From NCBI RefSeq assembly GCF_000372825.1, contig NZ_KB910516.1:3329825-3393824 (forward strand): a stretch of 64,000 bases of DNA. The letters are read 5' to 3'. Position 1 is the first letter of the stretch. Each line of letters opens with the position of its first letter. The notes below the pieces were generated by a model. That model was not told the DNA's origin and made no database searches. It saw nothing but the letters and a program-made list of their open reading frames with translations. Made by a program: the position numbers and the translations under genes. Of the stretch, positions 53,886 to 62,589 are shown one piece after another. This DNA is from Methylobacterium sp. 77. Lineage in GTDB: Bacteria; Pseudomonadota; Alphaproteobacteria; Rhizobiales; Beijerinckiaceae.

Positions 53886-54914
53886 GTGTCGGACCACGAA
53901 GAGGTTGAGGGCCAGGACGACCACGAGAAGCAGGACGACCACGACAAGAAGGTCGCGGCGAAGGCGTTTCTCACTCACCTCAAGAAGGGGAACAGGGACG
54001 CGTTCATCACGCTGGAGAACGACCTCATCGCCGAATCGGCACAGAAATGGGGAGCCTTCGTCTCCGCCTTCCGCTCCCTGCGCACGTTCGACGACATGGC
54101 GAACGAGGCCGGTCTGGATGAAAAGTACCGCCCCAAAATGTGGTGGATGCGCAGCCCCTATCCCGGCAATTTCGGCGACATCCTGACACCTTACGTTCTC
54201 TGGCACGCCTTCGGCGTGATGCCGCGTTGGGTCAATTCCAAGCAGGCGGAAGGTCTCTGCATCGGCAGCATCGCCAAGTTCGCCCGTGACGGGACGCGCG
54301 TCTGGGGAGCGGGCATGCCGCGCAGCACCGATCCGCTCTGCCCGACCGCGATCTACACGGCCGTCCGCGGCCCGCTCTCGCGTGACGCGGTCATCGCATC
54401 CGGCGGAACATGCCCCGAAATCTACGGCGACCCCGCCGTCCTGCTGCCGGAACTCTACGCGCCGGACGTGCCCAAGACCCACAAGATCGGCATCATCCCG
54501 CATGTCCTGCAGGAAGCGATGATCCGTGCCGCCATCGAGAAGATCGGGGCGGATCACATCAAGATCATCTCGCTCCGCTCGGTGACCTTCGACGACATCG
54601 AGGGCGTGATCAGGGATATCATGAGCTGCGAGGAGATCGTGTCGACCTCGCTCCACGGCCTGATCGTGTCCCACGCCTACGGTGTTCCCTGCCAGTCGCT
54701 CCGCGTGACGGGCGAACCGGAAACGGCCGGGGATTCCTTCAAGATGCGGGATTACAAGCTGTCGGTCGGCCTCGACGATGCCGCCCTGGGCGTGCCGCCG
54801 AGATTCACCGACCTGACATGGCTGGAATCGCGCAAATGCGTCCTGCCGCCGTCCCCCATCGACACGAAGCCTCTCCGGGCGGCGTTCCCCTTCCCGGTCC
54901 GTCTCGGCGCCTGA
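53886..54914 (+). CDS. Polysaccharide pyruvyl transferase family protein
   Basis: A 342-residue protein of the pyruvyltransferase family, which adds pyruvate ketals to exopolysaccharides. Marks are SPYPGNFGDILTPYVLWHAFG, VWGAGMPRSTDPLCPTAIYTAVRGPLSRDAVIASGGTCPEIYGDPAVLLPELY and EIVSTSLHGLIVSHAYGVPC. The N-terminus is highly charged (DHEEVEGQDDHEKQDDHDKK). Start is GTG at 53886 with GGAG upstream. No other polysaccharide genes are adjacent. Confidence 0.85.
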   Translation: MSDHEEVEGQDDHEKQDDHDKKVAAKAFLTHLKKGNRDAFITLENDLIAESAQKWGAFVSAFRSLRTFDDMANEAGLDEKYRPKMWWMRSPYPGNFGDILTPYVLWHAFGVMPRWVNSKQAEGLCIGSIAKFARDGTRVWGAGMPRSTDPLCPTAIYTAVRGPLSRDAVIASGGTCPEIYGDPAVLLPELYAPDVPKTHKIGIIPHVLQEAMIRAAIEKIGADHIKIISLRSVTFDDIEGVIRDIMSCEEIVSTSLHGLIVSHAYGVPCQSLRVTGEPETAGDSFKMRDYKLSVGLDDAALGVPPRFTDLTWLESRKCVLPPSPIDTKPLRAAFPFPVRLGA

Positions 54915-55219
54915 GATCGGGGGCAGGAATCGGGGGCGGAGGAGAGTTTTTGGGGTCTCGACATCATCTCCGCCGGGCCAGGGTCGAGACCGGGCGCGGC
55001 GTAGCAATGACGTCGCGTTCGACCGCCCTTCGCATGAATTCGGGGCTTCCAAGCCGTGTGCGTGTCCGCACATCGATGTGCAAAGCGGCTGACTACCTGA
55101 TGGTCAACCCCTCTTTGATCCTGGCAACCTACCTGTGACCGTTCTCGCGAGGAATGGATCGCATCGGTGCGCCGAAAGGCACCGGATCTGACACGGATCG
55201 GGCAATCGGTAGTCGAACG
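54915..55219. other. 305-base gap without a gene
   Basis: It separates the pyruvyl transferase gene from the MBL-fold gene. No strong hairpin, repeat or supported frame. Confidence 0.45.
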
Positions 55220-56131
55220 ATGACCATGACGCACACGCCTCCGACCGAGGACGGTCTGTCCCTACGCTTCTGGGGCGTCCGCGGTTCCACGCCCGTCAGC
55301 GGGCCGGATTACGTCGAGTTCGGCGGCAATACCCCATGCCTGGAGATCCGCTGCGGCACGCGCCTGTTCGTCGTCGATGCCGGCTCGGGCCTGAATGCCT
55401 GCGGCATGCATCATCGTGAGGCGATGCCGAAGGAGATCGATCTTCTTTTCAGCCATCTCCATCTCGACCACACCGCCGGCCTGCCGTTCTTCAAACCGGT
55501 CGTGTTCAACCCCGAGCGGACGATCAACACCTATTGCGGCAACCTGGACGGGGACAGCGCCAAGGCCACGCTCGACCGGCTGTTCTCGCCGCCGCTCTTC
55601 CCGGTGACCCTCGATATCCTTCCCTGCACGCTGGCCCATCACGGCTTCAAGGCCGGGGAACCGCTCGATTTCGCCGATGGGTCGCATGTCGATACGATCC
55701 TGCTGAACCATCCGCAGGGATCGGTCGGCTATCGCTTCGATCATGACGGCAAGCGGCTCTGCATCATCAGCGACATCGAACATTCCGACCCGTGGCCGGA
55801 CGAGGCCCTGCGCCGTTTCGTGGAAGGCGCCGACCTCCTCGTCTATGACGGCATGTTCACCGAATCCGAGTATCCGCGCTGCTGCGGCTGGGGTCATTCC
55901 ACCTGGCAGAAGGGCGTCGAACTGGCGAAGGCCGCCGGTGCCAAGGCGCTGGCGATCATTCACCTGCACCCCTCCCATAGTGACGCGATGCTGCGCGCGG
56001 TCGAGGCGGAAATGCAGTCCGAGATGCCGACGGCCTTCATCGCGCGCGAGCGGCAGGTCGTCGTCGTCGGTGAGGATACGGGGGAAGCCACCTGCGACTT
56101 CCCCCTGCTATCCCTGATCAAGACGGCCTGA
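55220..56131 (+). CDS. MBL-fold metallohydrolase
   Basis: A 303-residue metallo-beta-lactamase fold enzyme. The zinc motif is FSHLHLDHTAGLPFF (HxHxDH); further ligands are in CIISDIEHSDPW, and a His near the end in LAIIHLHPSH. The N-terminal GVRGSTPVSGPDYVEFGGNTPCLEI is typical of a tRNase Z/phosphodiesterase-like group. Substrate unknown. ATG 55220. Confidence 0.85.
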   Translation: MTMTHTPPTEDGLSLRFWGVRGSTPVSGPDYVEFGGNTPCLEIRCGTRLFVVDAGSGLNACGMHHREAMPKEIDLLFSHLHLDHTAGLPFFKPVVFNPERTINTYCGNLDGDSAKATLDRLFSPPLFPVTLDILPCTLAHHGFKAGEPLDFADGSHVDTILLNHPQGSVGYRFDHDGKRLCIISDIEHSDPWPDEALRRFVEGADLLVYDGMFTESEYPRCCGWGHSTWQKGVELAKAAGAKALAIIHLHPSHSDAMLRAVEAEMQSEMPTAFIARERQVVVVGEDTGEATCDFPLLSLIKTA

Positions 56132-56143
56132 AACACACCCGCG

Positions 56144-57616
56144 TCAGGCGGCCTCCTCACGTCCGAGGCGGCTGTTGCGGCGGCTCCAGGCGAAGTAGAT
56201 GACGAGGCCGACGGCGAGCCACGCCACGAGGCGCAGCCAGGTCTGGCCGTCGAGCGAGACCATCATCGCAAAGCAGCTGAGGATGCCGAGGATCGGCACC
56301 AGCGGAACCAGCGGCGTCCGGTAATCGCGCCGTGCATCGGGCTGGGTCCGGCGCAGGATGATGACGCCGGCGCAGACCAGCATGAACGCGAGCAGGGTGC
56401 CGATGCTGGTCATGTGGCCGAGCTGGCTGATCGGCAGGAAGCCGCCGAGCGCGCTCGTGAACACCATGAAGAACAGGTTCGAGCGATAGGGCGTCTTCCA
56501 GGTCGGGTGGATCTTGGAGAAGAAGCCCGGCAGCAGCCTGTCCTGGCTCATCGAGTAGAACACCCGGCTCTGGCCCAGGAGCAGGACCAGGATCACGGTG
56601 GAGAAGCCGGCGATGACGCCCAGCGTCACGAGGCTCTTCAGCCACAGGAACGGCGTCTGGGCGATGGCCGTGTTCACCGGCGCGGCATCCCCCCTCATGG
56701 CATCGTAATGGACGAGGCCGGTGAGCACGCCGGCAAAGGCGATGTAGATGACCGTGCAGATCGCCAGCGACCCGAGGATGCCGATCATCATGTTGCGCTG
56801 AGGGTTCTTCGCTTCCTGCGCCGCGGTCGAGACCGCGTCGAACCCGACATAGGCGAAGAACACCACGCCGGCGCCGCGCATGATCCCACTCCAGCCGTAT
56901 TCGCCGAAAGTGCCGGTGTTCTCGGGGATGAACGGCACGTAGTTCTGTGCCTTGATGTAGAACAGGCCAACGCCCACCACGACCGCGACCACGGCGAGCT
57001 TGATCGCCACGACCACGGCGTTGACGCGCGCGGATTCGCGGATGCCGATCATCAGGAGGGCGGAGGCGCCGATGATGATGAGGATGGCGGGCAGGTTGAC
57101 GAGGCCGTGCGCGGTGGCGCCGTCCGCCAGCGTGTAGGTCTCGAACGGGGAATGGACGAGGCTCGGCGGAAGGTTGATGCCGAGCGTATCGCGCAGGAAG
57201 CGGGTGACGTAGCTGGACCAGCTCACCGAGACGGTGGCGGCGCCGACCGCATATTCGAGCACGAGATCCCAGCCGATGATCCAGGCCACGAACTCGCCCA
57301 TGGTGGCGTAGGCGTAGGTATAGGCCGAGCCCGCCACCGGGATCATGCCTGCGAGCTCGCTATAGCACATGCCGGCGAAGGCGCAGGCGATCGACGCGAT
57401 GGCGAAAGAGATGATGACGGCGGGGCCGGCATGCTCGGCCGCCGCGATGCCGGTGAGCGAGAACAGGCCGGCGCCGATCACGGCGCCGATGCCGAGGGCG
57501 ACGAGGCTCCAGGGACCGAGGGTGCGCTCGAGCTTGTGCTCGCCCTCCTCGGCATCGGAATTCAGTCGCTCGAGGGATTTCGTCCGGGTGAGATCGCCTG
57601 CGAGGCCTGCAGCCAT
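56144..57616 (-). CDS. APC family amino acid permease (cationic type)
   Basis: A 490-residue transporter with about 12 membrane helices. The helix 1 motif GIGAVIGAGLFSLTG and the cytoplasmic loop GVVFFAYVGFDAVSTAAQEAKNPQRNM are typical of the CAT-like cationic amino acid group, as is GQSRVFYSMSQDRLLPGFFSKIHPTWKTPY. The C-terminus is basic and cytoplasmic. Substrate is inferred from the family. Confidence 0.9.
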   Translation of the reverse strand: MAAGLAGDLTRTKSLERLNSDAEEGEHKLERTLGPWSLVALGIGAVIGAGLFSLTGIAAAEHAGPAVIISFAIASIACAFAGMCYSELAGMIPVAGSAYTYAYATMGEFVAWIIGWDLVLEYAVGAATVSVSWSSYVTRFLRDTLGINLPPSLVHSPFETYTLADGATAHGLVNLPAILIIIGASALLMIGIRESARVNAVVVAIKLAVVAVVVGVGLFYIKAQNYVPFIPENTGTFGEYGWSGIMRGAGVVFFAYVGFDAVSTAAQEAKNPQRNMMIGILGSLAICTVIYIAFAGVLTGLVHYDAMRGDAAPVNTAIAQTPFLWLKSLVTLGVIAGFSTVILVLLLGQSRVFYSMSQDRLLPGFFSKIHPTWKTPYRSNLFFMVFTSALGGFLPISQLGHMTSIGTLLAFMLVCAGVIILRRTQPDARRDYRTPLVPLVPILGILSCFAMMVSLDGQTWLRLVAWLAVGLVIYFAWSRRNSRLGREEAA

Positions 57617-57793
57617 GGAGGGAAGTCCTTATTGGTCGGAGCGTGGAAGTCCGACGTTCAGCGGCATCGCGACCATGCAGCTTTCTCGCCAGGGGCTTAA
57701 CCTTGGCGTTTCATCGCGGTTCCGGCGAAATAACGCGGCCTCTGACGGCCGACGACAACCGGTCCGCCGCGACGATTCCGGAGGCGGCGGCCG

Positions 57794-58576
57794 TCAACGG
57801 TTCCGATGAGGCATGGCGGCCGCCAGCGAGCCATCGGCAAGATCCTTCAGGATGGCGGCGGCGCGAGCGGTGATGTCCGGTCCGGCGGAATCCGGCGTCC
57901 CGGCGGAGAAGGGCGGCTCCGGCGCATATTCGGCGACGAGCTGGCTCGTCCTGGCATACTCCTCTCCGCGCAGGCGGGCGGCGAGGACGAGTGCGAAATC
58001 CAGGCCGGCGGAGATCCCCGCCGCCGTGATCCGGTTGCGGTCCACCACGACGCGTCGGTTCACCGGGATGGCGCCGAGACGGGGCAGCACGGTCTCGCGC
58101 ACCGACCAATGTGAGGTGGCGCGATAGCCGTCGAGAAGCCCGGCAGCGCCGAGGACGAGGGAACCGGTGCAGACGCTGGTGACCCAGGATGCGTGCGCCG
58201 CCCGGTCGCGCAGGAAGGCGAGCGTCGCCTCGTCGCGCATCTGGCCGGGCGTCGCATCGCCGCCCGGCACGAAGAGCACGTCGATGTCGCGCGGACAGGC
58301 ATCGAAGCTCGTGTCGGCGACGAGGCTCAGGCCCGTGTCGCTCGGCACCGGTCCCACCTGACGGGCGACGAGGTGGAGCCGGTCGCCCGCCAGACCCGCC
58401 AGGATCGCCTGCGGCCCGACGAGATCGAGCGCGGTCATGCCCGGAAACATCAGCATGGCGATCCGGACAGGCGGCCCGGAGGACGGCGCCCTGTCTTCGG
58501 CCAAAGCAGGACCGGATGAAGCGGAACCGGTCAAGACCGCAACCGCCATGCCCGCGGTAAAACCACGACGATCCAT
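57794..58576 (-). CDS. Exported DJ-1/PfpI family protein, isonitrile-hydratase-like
   Basis: A 260-residue protein with a twin-arginine-like signal peptide (MDRRGFTAGMAVAVLTGSASSGPALA). The DJ-1/PfpI domain reads IAMLMFPGMTALDLVGPQAILAGL and VTSVCTGSLVLGAAGLLDGYRATSHW, with the nucleophilic cysteine in the second. It resembles isonitrile hydratase InhA, but secretion is unusual for that enzyme. No HTH region, unlike the GlxA-type regulator at 26671. Confidence 0.8.
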   Translation of the reverse strand: MDRRGFTAGMAVAVLTGSASSGPALAEDRAPSSGPPVRIAMLMFPGMTALDLVGPQAILAGLAGDRLHLVARQVGPVPSDTGLSLVADTSFDACPRDIDVLFVPGGDATPGQMRDEATLAFLRDRAAHASWVTSVCTGSLVLGAAGLLDGYRATSHWSVRETVLPRLGAIPVNRRVVVDRNRITAAGISAGLDFALVLAARLRGEEYARTSQLVAEYAPEPPFSAGTPDSAGPDITARAAAILKDLADGSLAAAMPHRNR

Positions 58577-58869
58577 GGGCGATCTCCTCGCATTGGCGCG
58601 GCACGGGTATGTAGGCGGCCTGCTGCACCGGCACAGGCTGCCCTGCCACACGATCTGGCTAGGATATCGTCGCCCCCGGTGCCATCCGTCGCATGTGGAT
58701 GCGAACGCCGCCCCAGCTTATGCGCGGCTTGGCGGGATGCGTGACCGTGCGGGATGCGCTACAACCTCGGGACATGCTACGGCCCCGCCATCGACGTCAG
58801 GCGGACCGATCCGATACGGCCGGTTCTATCCGGACGATTTCCTGCCCAACGATCAGAATACGACGAGCC

Positions 58870-59613
58870 ATGACACGCGACGTCCTTGAAACCAGCACCG
58901 ACCGCTCGATCCAGACGGACGGCGACGCGCGGCCGAACCTGACCGCGACCATCCGTTCCCATCTCGGCGACCATCTCCGCACCGTCTATGACCGCCTCGG
59001 CGCGGACGAGCCGGCGACGCGCTTCGCCGAATTGATCGAGAAGCTGGAAGCCGCCCTGAAGGCGCGCGGCGAGCAGGTGGAGCCCGAATTCCGCAACGGC
59101 CTGCTCGCGGCGGTGCCGTCGCTGCGCGCCTTCGCGCTCTCGCTCACCAGCAACCCCGCCCGCTCCGACGACCTGGTGCAGGACACCCTGCTGAAGGGCT
59201 GGCAGCATCGCGCGCGGTTCCAGCCGGGCACGAACCTGAACGCCTGGCTGTTCACGATCCTGCGCAACATCTTCTACTCCGATCACCGCAAGCGCGTGCG
59301 CGAGGTCGAGGACCAGGACGGTTCCTATGCCGCGCGCCTCGCGACGGCGCCGCACCAGGGCGACCGTCTCGACGTCGAGGATCTGCAGACGGCGCTCGCC
59401 AAGCTGCCGCCCGACCAGCGCGAGGCCCTGGTTCTCGTGGGCGCCGAGGGTGTCTCCTACGAGGAGGCCGCCACGATCATGGGCTGCAAGGTCGGCACCG
59501 TGAAGAGCCGCGTGAGCCGGGCCCGTGGTCGTCTCGCCGAACTTCTCGGCTATGACGAGGAGGATCTCAGTTCGGACAGGCTGATCCAGTCGGCCATGCC
59601 GAAGGACACCTGA
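58870..59613 (+). CDS. EcfG-type sigma factor fused to a NepR-like N-terminal segment
   Basis: A 247-residue protein. From about residue 80 it is an EcfG-type sigma factor: LAAVPSLRAFALSLTSNPARSDDLVQDTLLKGWQH (region 2) and LPPDQREALVLVGAEGVSYEEAATIMGCKVGTVKSRVSRARGRL (region 4). The first ~75 residues carry HLGDHLRTVYDRLGADEPATRFAELIEKLEAAL, matching the two-helix core of anti-sigma factor NepR (Gly-x-x-Leu-Arg, then the Phe-Leu helix). So a sigma and an anti-sigma-like part are joined. Start ATG 58870. Confidence 0.8.
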   Translation: MTRDVLETSTDRSIQTDGDARPNLTATIRSHLGDHLRTVYDRLGADEPATRFAELIEKLEAALKARGEQVEPEFRNGLLAAVPSLRAFALSLTSNPARSDDLVQDTLLKGWQHRARFQPGTNLNAWLFTILRNIFYSDHRKRVREVEDQDGSYAARLATAPHQGDRLDVEDLQTALAKLPPDQREALVLVGAEGVSYEEAATIMGCKVGTVKSRVSRARGRLAELLGYDEEDLSSDRLIQSAMPKDT

Positions 59614-59859
59614 CAGGTTCGACAAGGGCATCCCGCCGCACCGGATGCCCTAGTCGACGTGCCGAGGAATTGGCTGTCGAGACAGCTGTTTTCCGGCTCC
59701 GACCAGAGCGGGAACGTCATCCCCCGATCAGCAGGTGATGCCGGGAGATTCTGGCAAAATCGATTTTTGAGGCATCCCTTTCCGGAGATCGGGCGTTACT
59801 GCCCCGAACCCCAGCTGAGCGCCAACGCTCGCGGGCCATCGGATACGGAGACCTCGATC

Positions 59860-60270
59860 ATGAATATCAAGACCCTTCTCGCCGCTTCGGCGATCGCCCT
59901 TTCCCTTCCCCTCGCCGCACAGGCACAGGGCCTCGTGCGCGGCGCCGAGCGCGGCGCGCAGGACGGCGCCGATGCGGCGGGTCCGGTCGGTGCCATCGTC
60001 GGTGGTGCTGTCGGCGCTGCGACCGGAACCGTCGGTGGCATCCTCGGCGTCGACGACCGTCCGCGCTTCCGCCAGTACGTCACCCGCGAGCGTCACAGCT
60101 CCTACAATTACGATGGCGACGTTCGCGTCGGCGCCACTCTGCCCGGTAGCGGCGTGACCTATTACGAGGTCCCGTCCGAGTACAACGCCCGCGGCGCGCG
60201 CTACACCATCGTCAACGATCGTCCGGTGCTGGTCGATCGCAGCCGTCGCATCGTCGAGGTCATCGACTAA
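59860..60270 (+). CDS. Exported DUF1236 protein
   Basis: A 136-residue periplasmic protein with a signal peptide (IKTLLAASAIALSLPLAAQA) and a Gly/Ala-rich segment (GPVGAIVGGAVGAATGTVGGILG). Its ending VTYYEVPSEYNARGARYTIVNDRPVLVDRSRRIVEVID fits DUF1236. Function unknown. It is followed by a strong terminator. Confidence 0.85.
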   Translation: MNIKTLLAASAIALSLPLAAQAQGLVRGAERGAQDGADAAGPVGAIVGGAVGAATGTVGGILGVDDRPRFRQYVTRERHSSYNYDGDVRVGATLPGSGVTYYEVPSEYNARGARYTIVNDRPVLVDRSRRIVEVID

Positions 60271-60303
60271 TCTTCGACACCGTCGGACTTAAATATCCAA
60301 TGG

Positions 60304-60333
60304 AAGCCCCCGGCGCGATGGCGCCGGGGGCTT
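60304..60333 (+). terminator. Rho-independent terminator
   Basis: AAGCCCCCGGCGC and its 13-base complement close on a 4-base loop, followed by TCTCAT. It is 33 bases after the DUF1236 stop. Confidence 0.8.
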
Positions 60334-60409
60334 TCTCATGTCACACCGGGGAAGACGCGCGAAATATCCGAGTGTCGCAGCGTCGACCAACATTTGCGTG
60401 TCCAAACGC

Positions 60410-60435
60410 GCAACACTTGTTCTGTTTGGGTCGTT
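60410..60435 (+). promoter_or_regulatory. Candidate EcfG-dependent promoter
   Basis: GCAAC (60410-60414), 17 bases, CGTT (60432-60435). The EcfG consensus is GGAAC-N16/17-CGTT, so one base differs. It lies 29 bases before the NepR-like start. Confidence 0.45.
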
Positions 60436-60464
60436 ATTGATCTCGAGCGAAGGAGACATCCGTC

Positions 60465-60782
60465 ATGGCGAACGATCCGATCTTCGAGACTGATAGATCG
60501 CCTCCCGGCAAACCGGACGCGATCGAGATCGATACCGGGCTCCCGGAGCCCGTGCGCGATCATCTCGGTCAGCAGTTGCGGTCCGTCTTCGCCACGCACG
60601 ACGATGCGCCACGATTCCTCGGCGAACCCGCCGTGCCGGAAGAATTCGCACCTCAGCTCCGCCGCCTGGAGACCCGGCTGAAGACCCATGAGGAGGGCAC
60701 CGTCGCCGTCGAGCAAGCACTGGACGGGCTGCTCGACGACCTCAAGGAGGCCCCGTCCCGTCCGGCTGGCTCCGCACTCTGA
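60465..60782 (+). CDS. NepR-like anti-sigma factor
   Basis: A 105-residue cytoplasmic protein. The region VRDHLGQQLRSVF, then VPEEFAPQLRRLETRL matches NepR helix 1 (Gly-x-x-Leu-Arg-x-x-Phe/Tyr) and helix 2 (Val-Pro-x-x-Phe-x-x-x-Leu), with a longer loop between (ATHDDAPRFLGEPA). It has extra ~45-residue helical tail (HEEGTVAVEQALDGLLDDLKE). NepR holds EcfG inactive until phosphorylated PhyR removes it. ATG with AAGGAG upstream. It lies ~850 bases from the NepR-EcfG fusion. Confidence 0.7.
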   Translation: MANDPIFETDRSPPGKPDAIEIDTGLPEPVRDHLGQQLRSVFATHDDAPRFLGEPAVPEEFAPQLRRLETRLKTHEEGTVAVEQALDGLLDDLKEAPSRPAGSAL

Positions 60783-60876
60783 AAGATCGGGCTTCACGGG
60801 CCGCAGGCTCCCCGCAGTGCGATGCTGCGTCGCCCATCGACGGCCGGACGCGCGGCAACACGCGACGCGAGGATCG

Positions 60877-62094
60877 TCAGGCGATGAGTGGCTCGCCGGC
60901 GACGGCAGCGCTGTCGACGCCGTCCCGTCCTCCGGCCTCCCGCCCCGGACTGCTCTGGCAGACCCGGTTCCGCCCCTGGGACTTGGCCGCATAGTGGGCG
61001 GCATCGGCCCTGCGCGTCGCGGGTTCGATATCGACCTCGTTCAGCTCCACCATCGCGACGCCGATACTCGCCGTGACCTTCACGATCCGACCCGCGATCT
61101 GGAAGTGGTGGGACGCGGTCGCGAGGCGCAGGCGTTCGGCAATGGCCAAGGTCTGCTCCAACCCGATGTCGGGCAGGACGGCCAGGAACTCCTTGCCACC
61201 CCAGCGCACGGCGATGTCCTCCCGCCGCAGCGTGCCGGCGAAGAGTTCGGCGAAGACGATCAGGACGTCATCGCCGCCCGGATGCCCGAAGCGGTCGTTG
61301 ATGGACTTGAAGTGATCGATATCGGCCATGATGATTCCGACCCTCTTGCCGTCCCGCTTCGACTCCCACGCCTTGTTCATCGTCGCGATCAACCCCCGAC
61401 GATTGGCGAGGCCCGTCAGCGGGTCGGTCTGGGCGAGGCGGCTGAGGCGTAGGCTGGCGCGTTCTCCCGACATGGCGAGAAACGCGAAATGGACCAGGAT
61501 ACCGGCCACCAGATCGACCGCGAGGGCGATCCGGGCAGCCGCCTCGTCCCGCATCGGCAGATCCGTCGCGACGAGAATCACCAGCGATGCCGCAAAGCTC
61601 AAGGAATAGAAGATCATCGCGGCGACGATGATGTATTGCGACCAGAGATGATCGCCGGCGCGCGTCCAAAGACATTCGTAGACTGCCAGAACCGCGATCA
61701 GAAGGCAGGGCGCGAAGACGAGCGCCAGGGCGATCCGCGGCGACAGGCCGACCAGCAATGCTCCGGAATACAGGATGCCTGGCAGGCCAGCCAGAAGCAG
61801 GAGGTGCGAGGACGCGACCGGCCGACGATAGAAGAGCCGCAGCCCGCTCCATGCCAGGGCCAGGCTCGCCCCGAAGCCGCAATAGGTCACCAGCCCCCGT
61901 GACAGCGGCATCCACCCGTCGACGGGTCCGCTCATCATGAACAGGGAGGTGAGGACCGACGCGAGGATCGAGGCGATCCAATGCCAGAGATAGGTCTCGT
62001 GGCGCTGCCTCAGCACGACCACGATGAACACGGCCAGATAGGCACCGCGCGACGACAACGTCGCAAACTGAAGCGTATTGATGTCGAGAGCCAC
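60877..62094 (-). CDS. Membrane GGDEF protein with degenerate GGKEF signature
   Basis: A 405-residue protein with about six N-terminal membrane helices (AYLAVFIVVVLRQ to LVAGILVHFAFLAM) followed by a GGDEF domain (LTGLANRRGLIATMN; MADIDHFKSINDRFGHPGGDDVL). The active-site signature reads RWGGKEF, with Lys where Asp or Glu normally sits. The inhibitory site RxxD (RRED) is intact five residues upstream. It may bind c-di-GMP rather than make it. No EAL domain. Start ATG 62094. Confidence 0.88.
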   Translation of the reverse strand: MALDINTLQFATLSSRGAYLAVFIVVVLRQRHETYLWHWIASILASVLTSLFMMSGPVDGWMPLSRGLVTYCGFGASLALAWSGLRLFYRRPVASSHLLLLAGLPGILYSGALLVGLSPRIALALVFAPCLLIAVLAVYECLWTRAGDHLWSQYIIVAAMIFYSLSFAASLVILVATDLPMRDEAAARIALAVDLVAGILVHFAFLAMSGERASLRLSRLAQTDPLTGLANRRGLIATMNKAWESKRDGKRVGIIMADIDHFKSINDRFGHPGGDDVLIVFAELFAGTLRREDIAVRWGGKEFLAVLPDIGLEQTLAIAERLRLATASHHFQIAGRIVKVTASIGVAMVELNEVDIEPATRRADAAHYAAKSQGRNRVCQSSPGREAGGRDGVDSAAVAGEPLIA

Positions 62095-62589
62095 GGTTCC
62101 GACCTCTTACGAGACATCGATGACGGCGCGAGCGACGGCGCTTCCGCCATCGAAGAGCATGCGATTCGCGATGGGCGCGGCGACACGACGACCGCGCATC
62201 GCCTTTTCTAAAACACAGGCGCGCTCAATGGATGAATACTGTCAAATAACACTACTCATATCATCGACACTCTATACCGAACTGAGGTTGCGGCGAAATT
62301 CTTAACACATCGGGAAAAACCAAGCCAAAATTGCGCGCGCCACAACCATATCCACGGATATTCGATAGCAAATTCAGATTATCGCTCGGTTGATGGACGA
62401 ATTGGCAGCGACCCGTCATTCCCTCCATAGATCAGTGGGGAATGTTGATTGTTCGGCTGGATAAACTGATCTGATGATAAGGACCGTCCCCCTTGCGACG
62501 CGACCATCGGCGGACGCGACCGACCGATCTCCGCACCGTCATGGAGGACGCGTCCTCGTCCCGAGGCACGGCATGGAACGGTATGGGGC
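62095..62589. other. 495-base divergent intergenic region
   Basis: It separates the leftward GGDEF gene from the rightward OmpW-like gene and should hold both promoters. Between 62210 and 62470 it is AT-rich. No supported gene. Confidence 0.5.

Noticed and set aside
53670..55073. Leftward 467-codon frame across the pyruvyl transferase gene
   Set aside because: Antisense shadow; arginine/histidine/glycine-rich with no domain, while the plus strand encodes a clear family.
56414..57700. Rightward 428-codon frame across the amino acid permease
   Set aside because: Antisense shadow with improbable His/Asp/Glu/Arg-rich composition.
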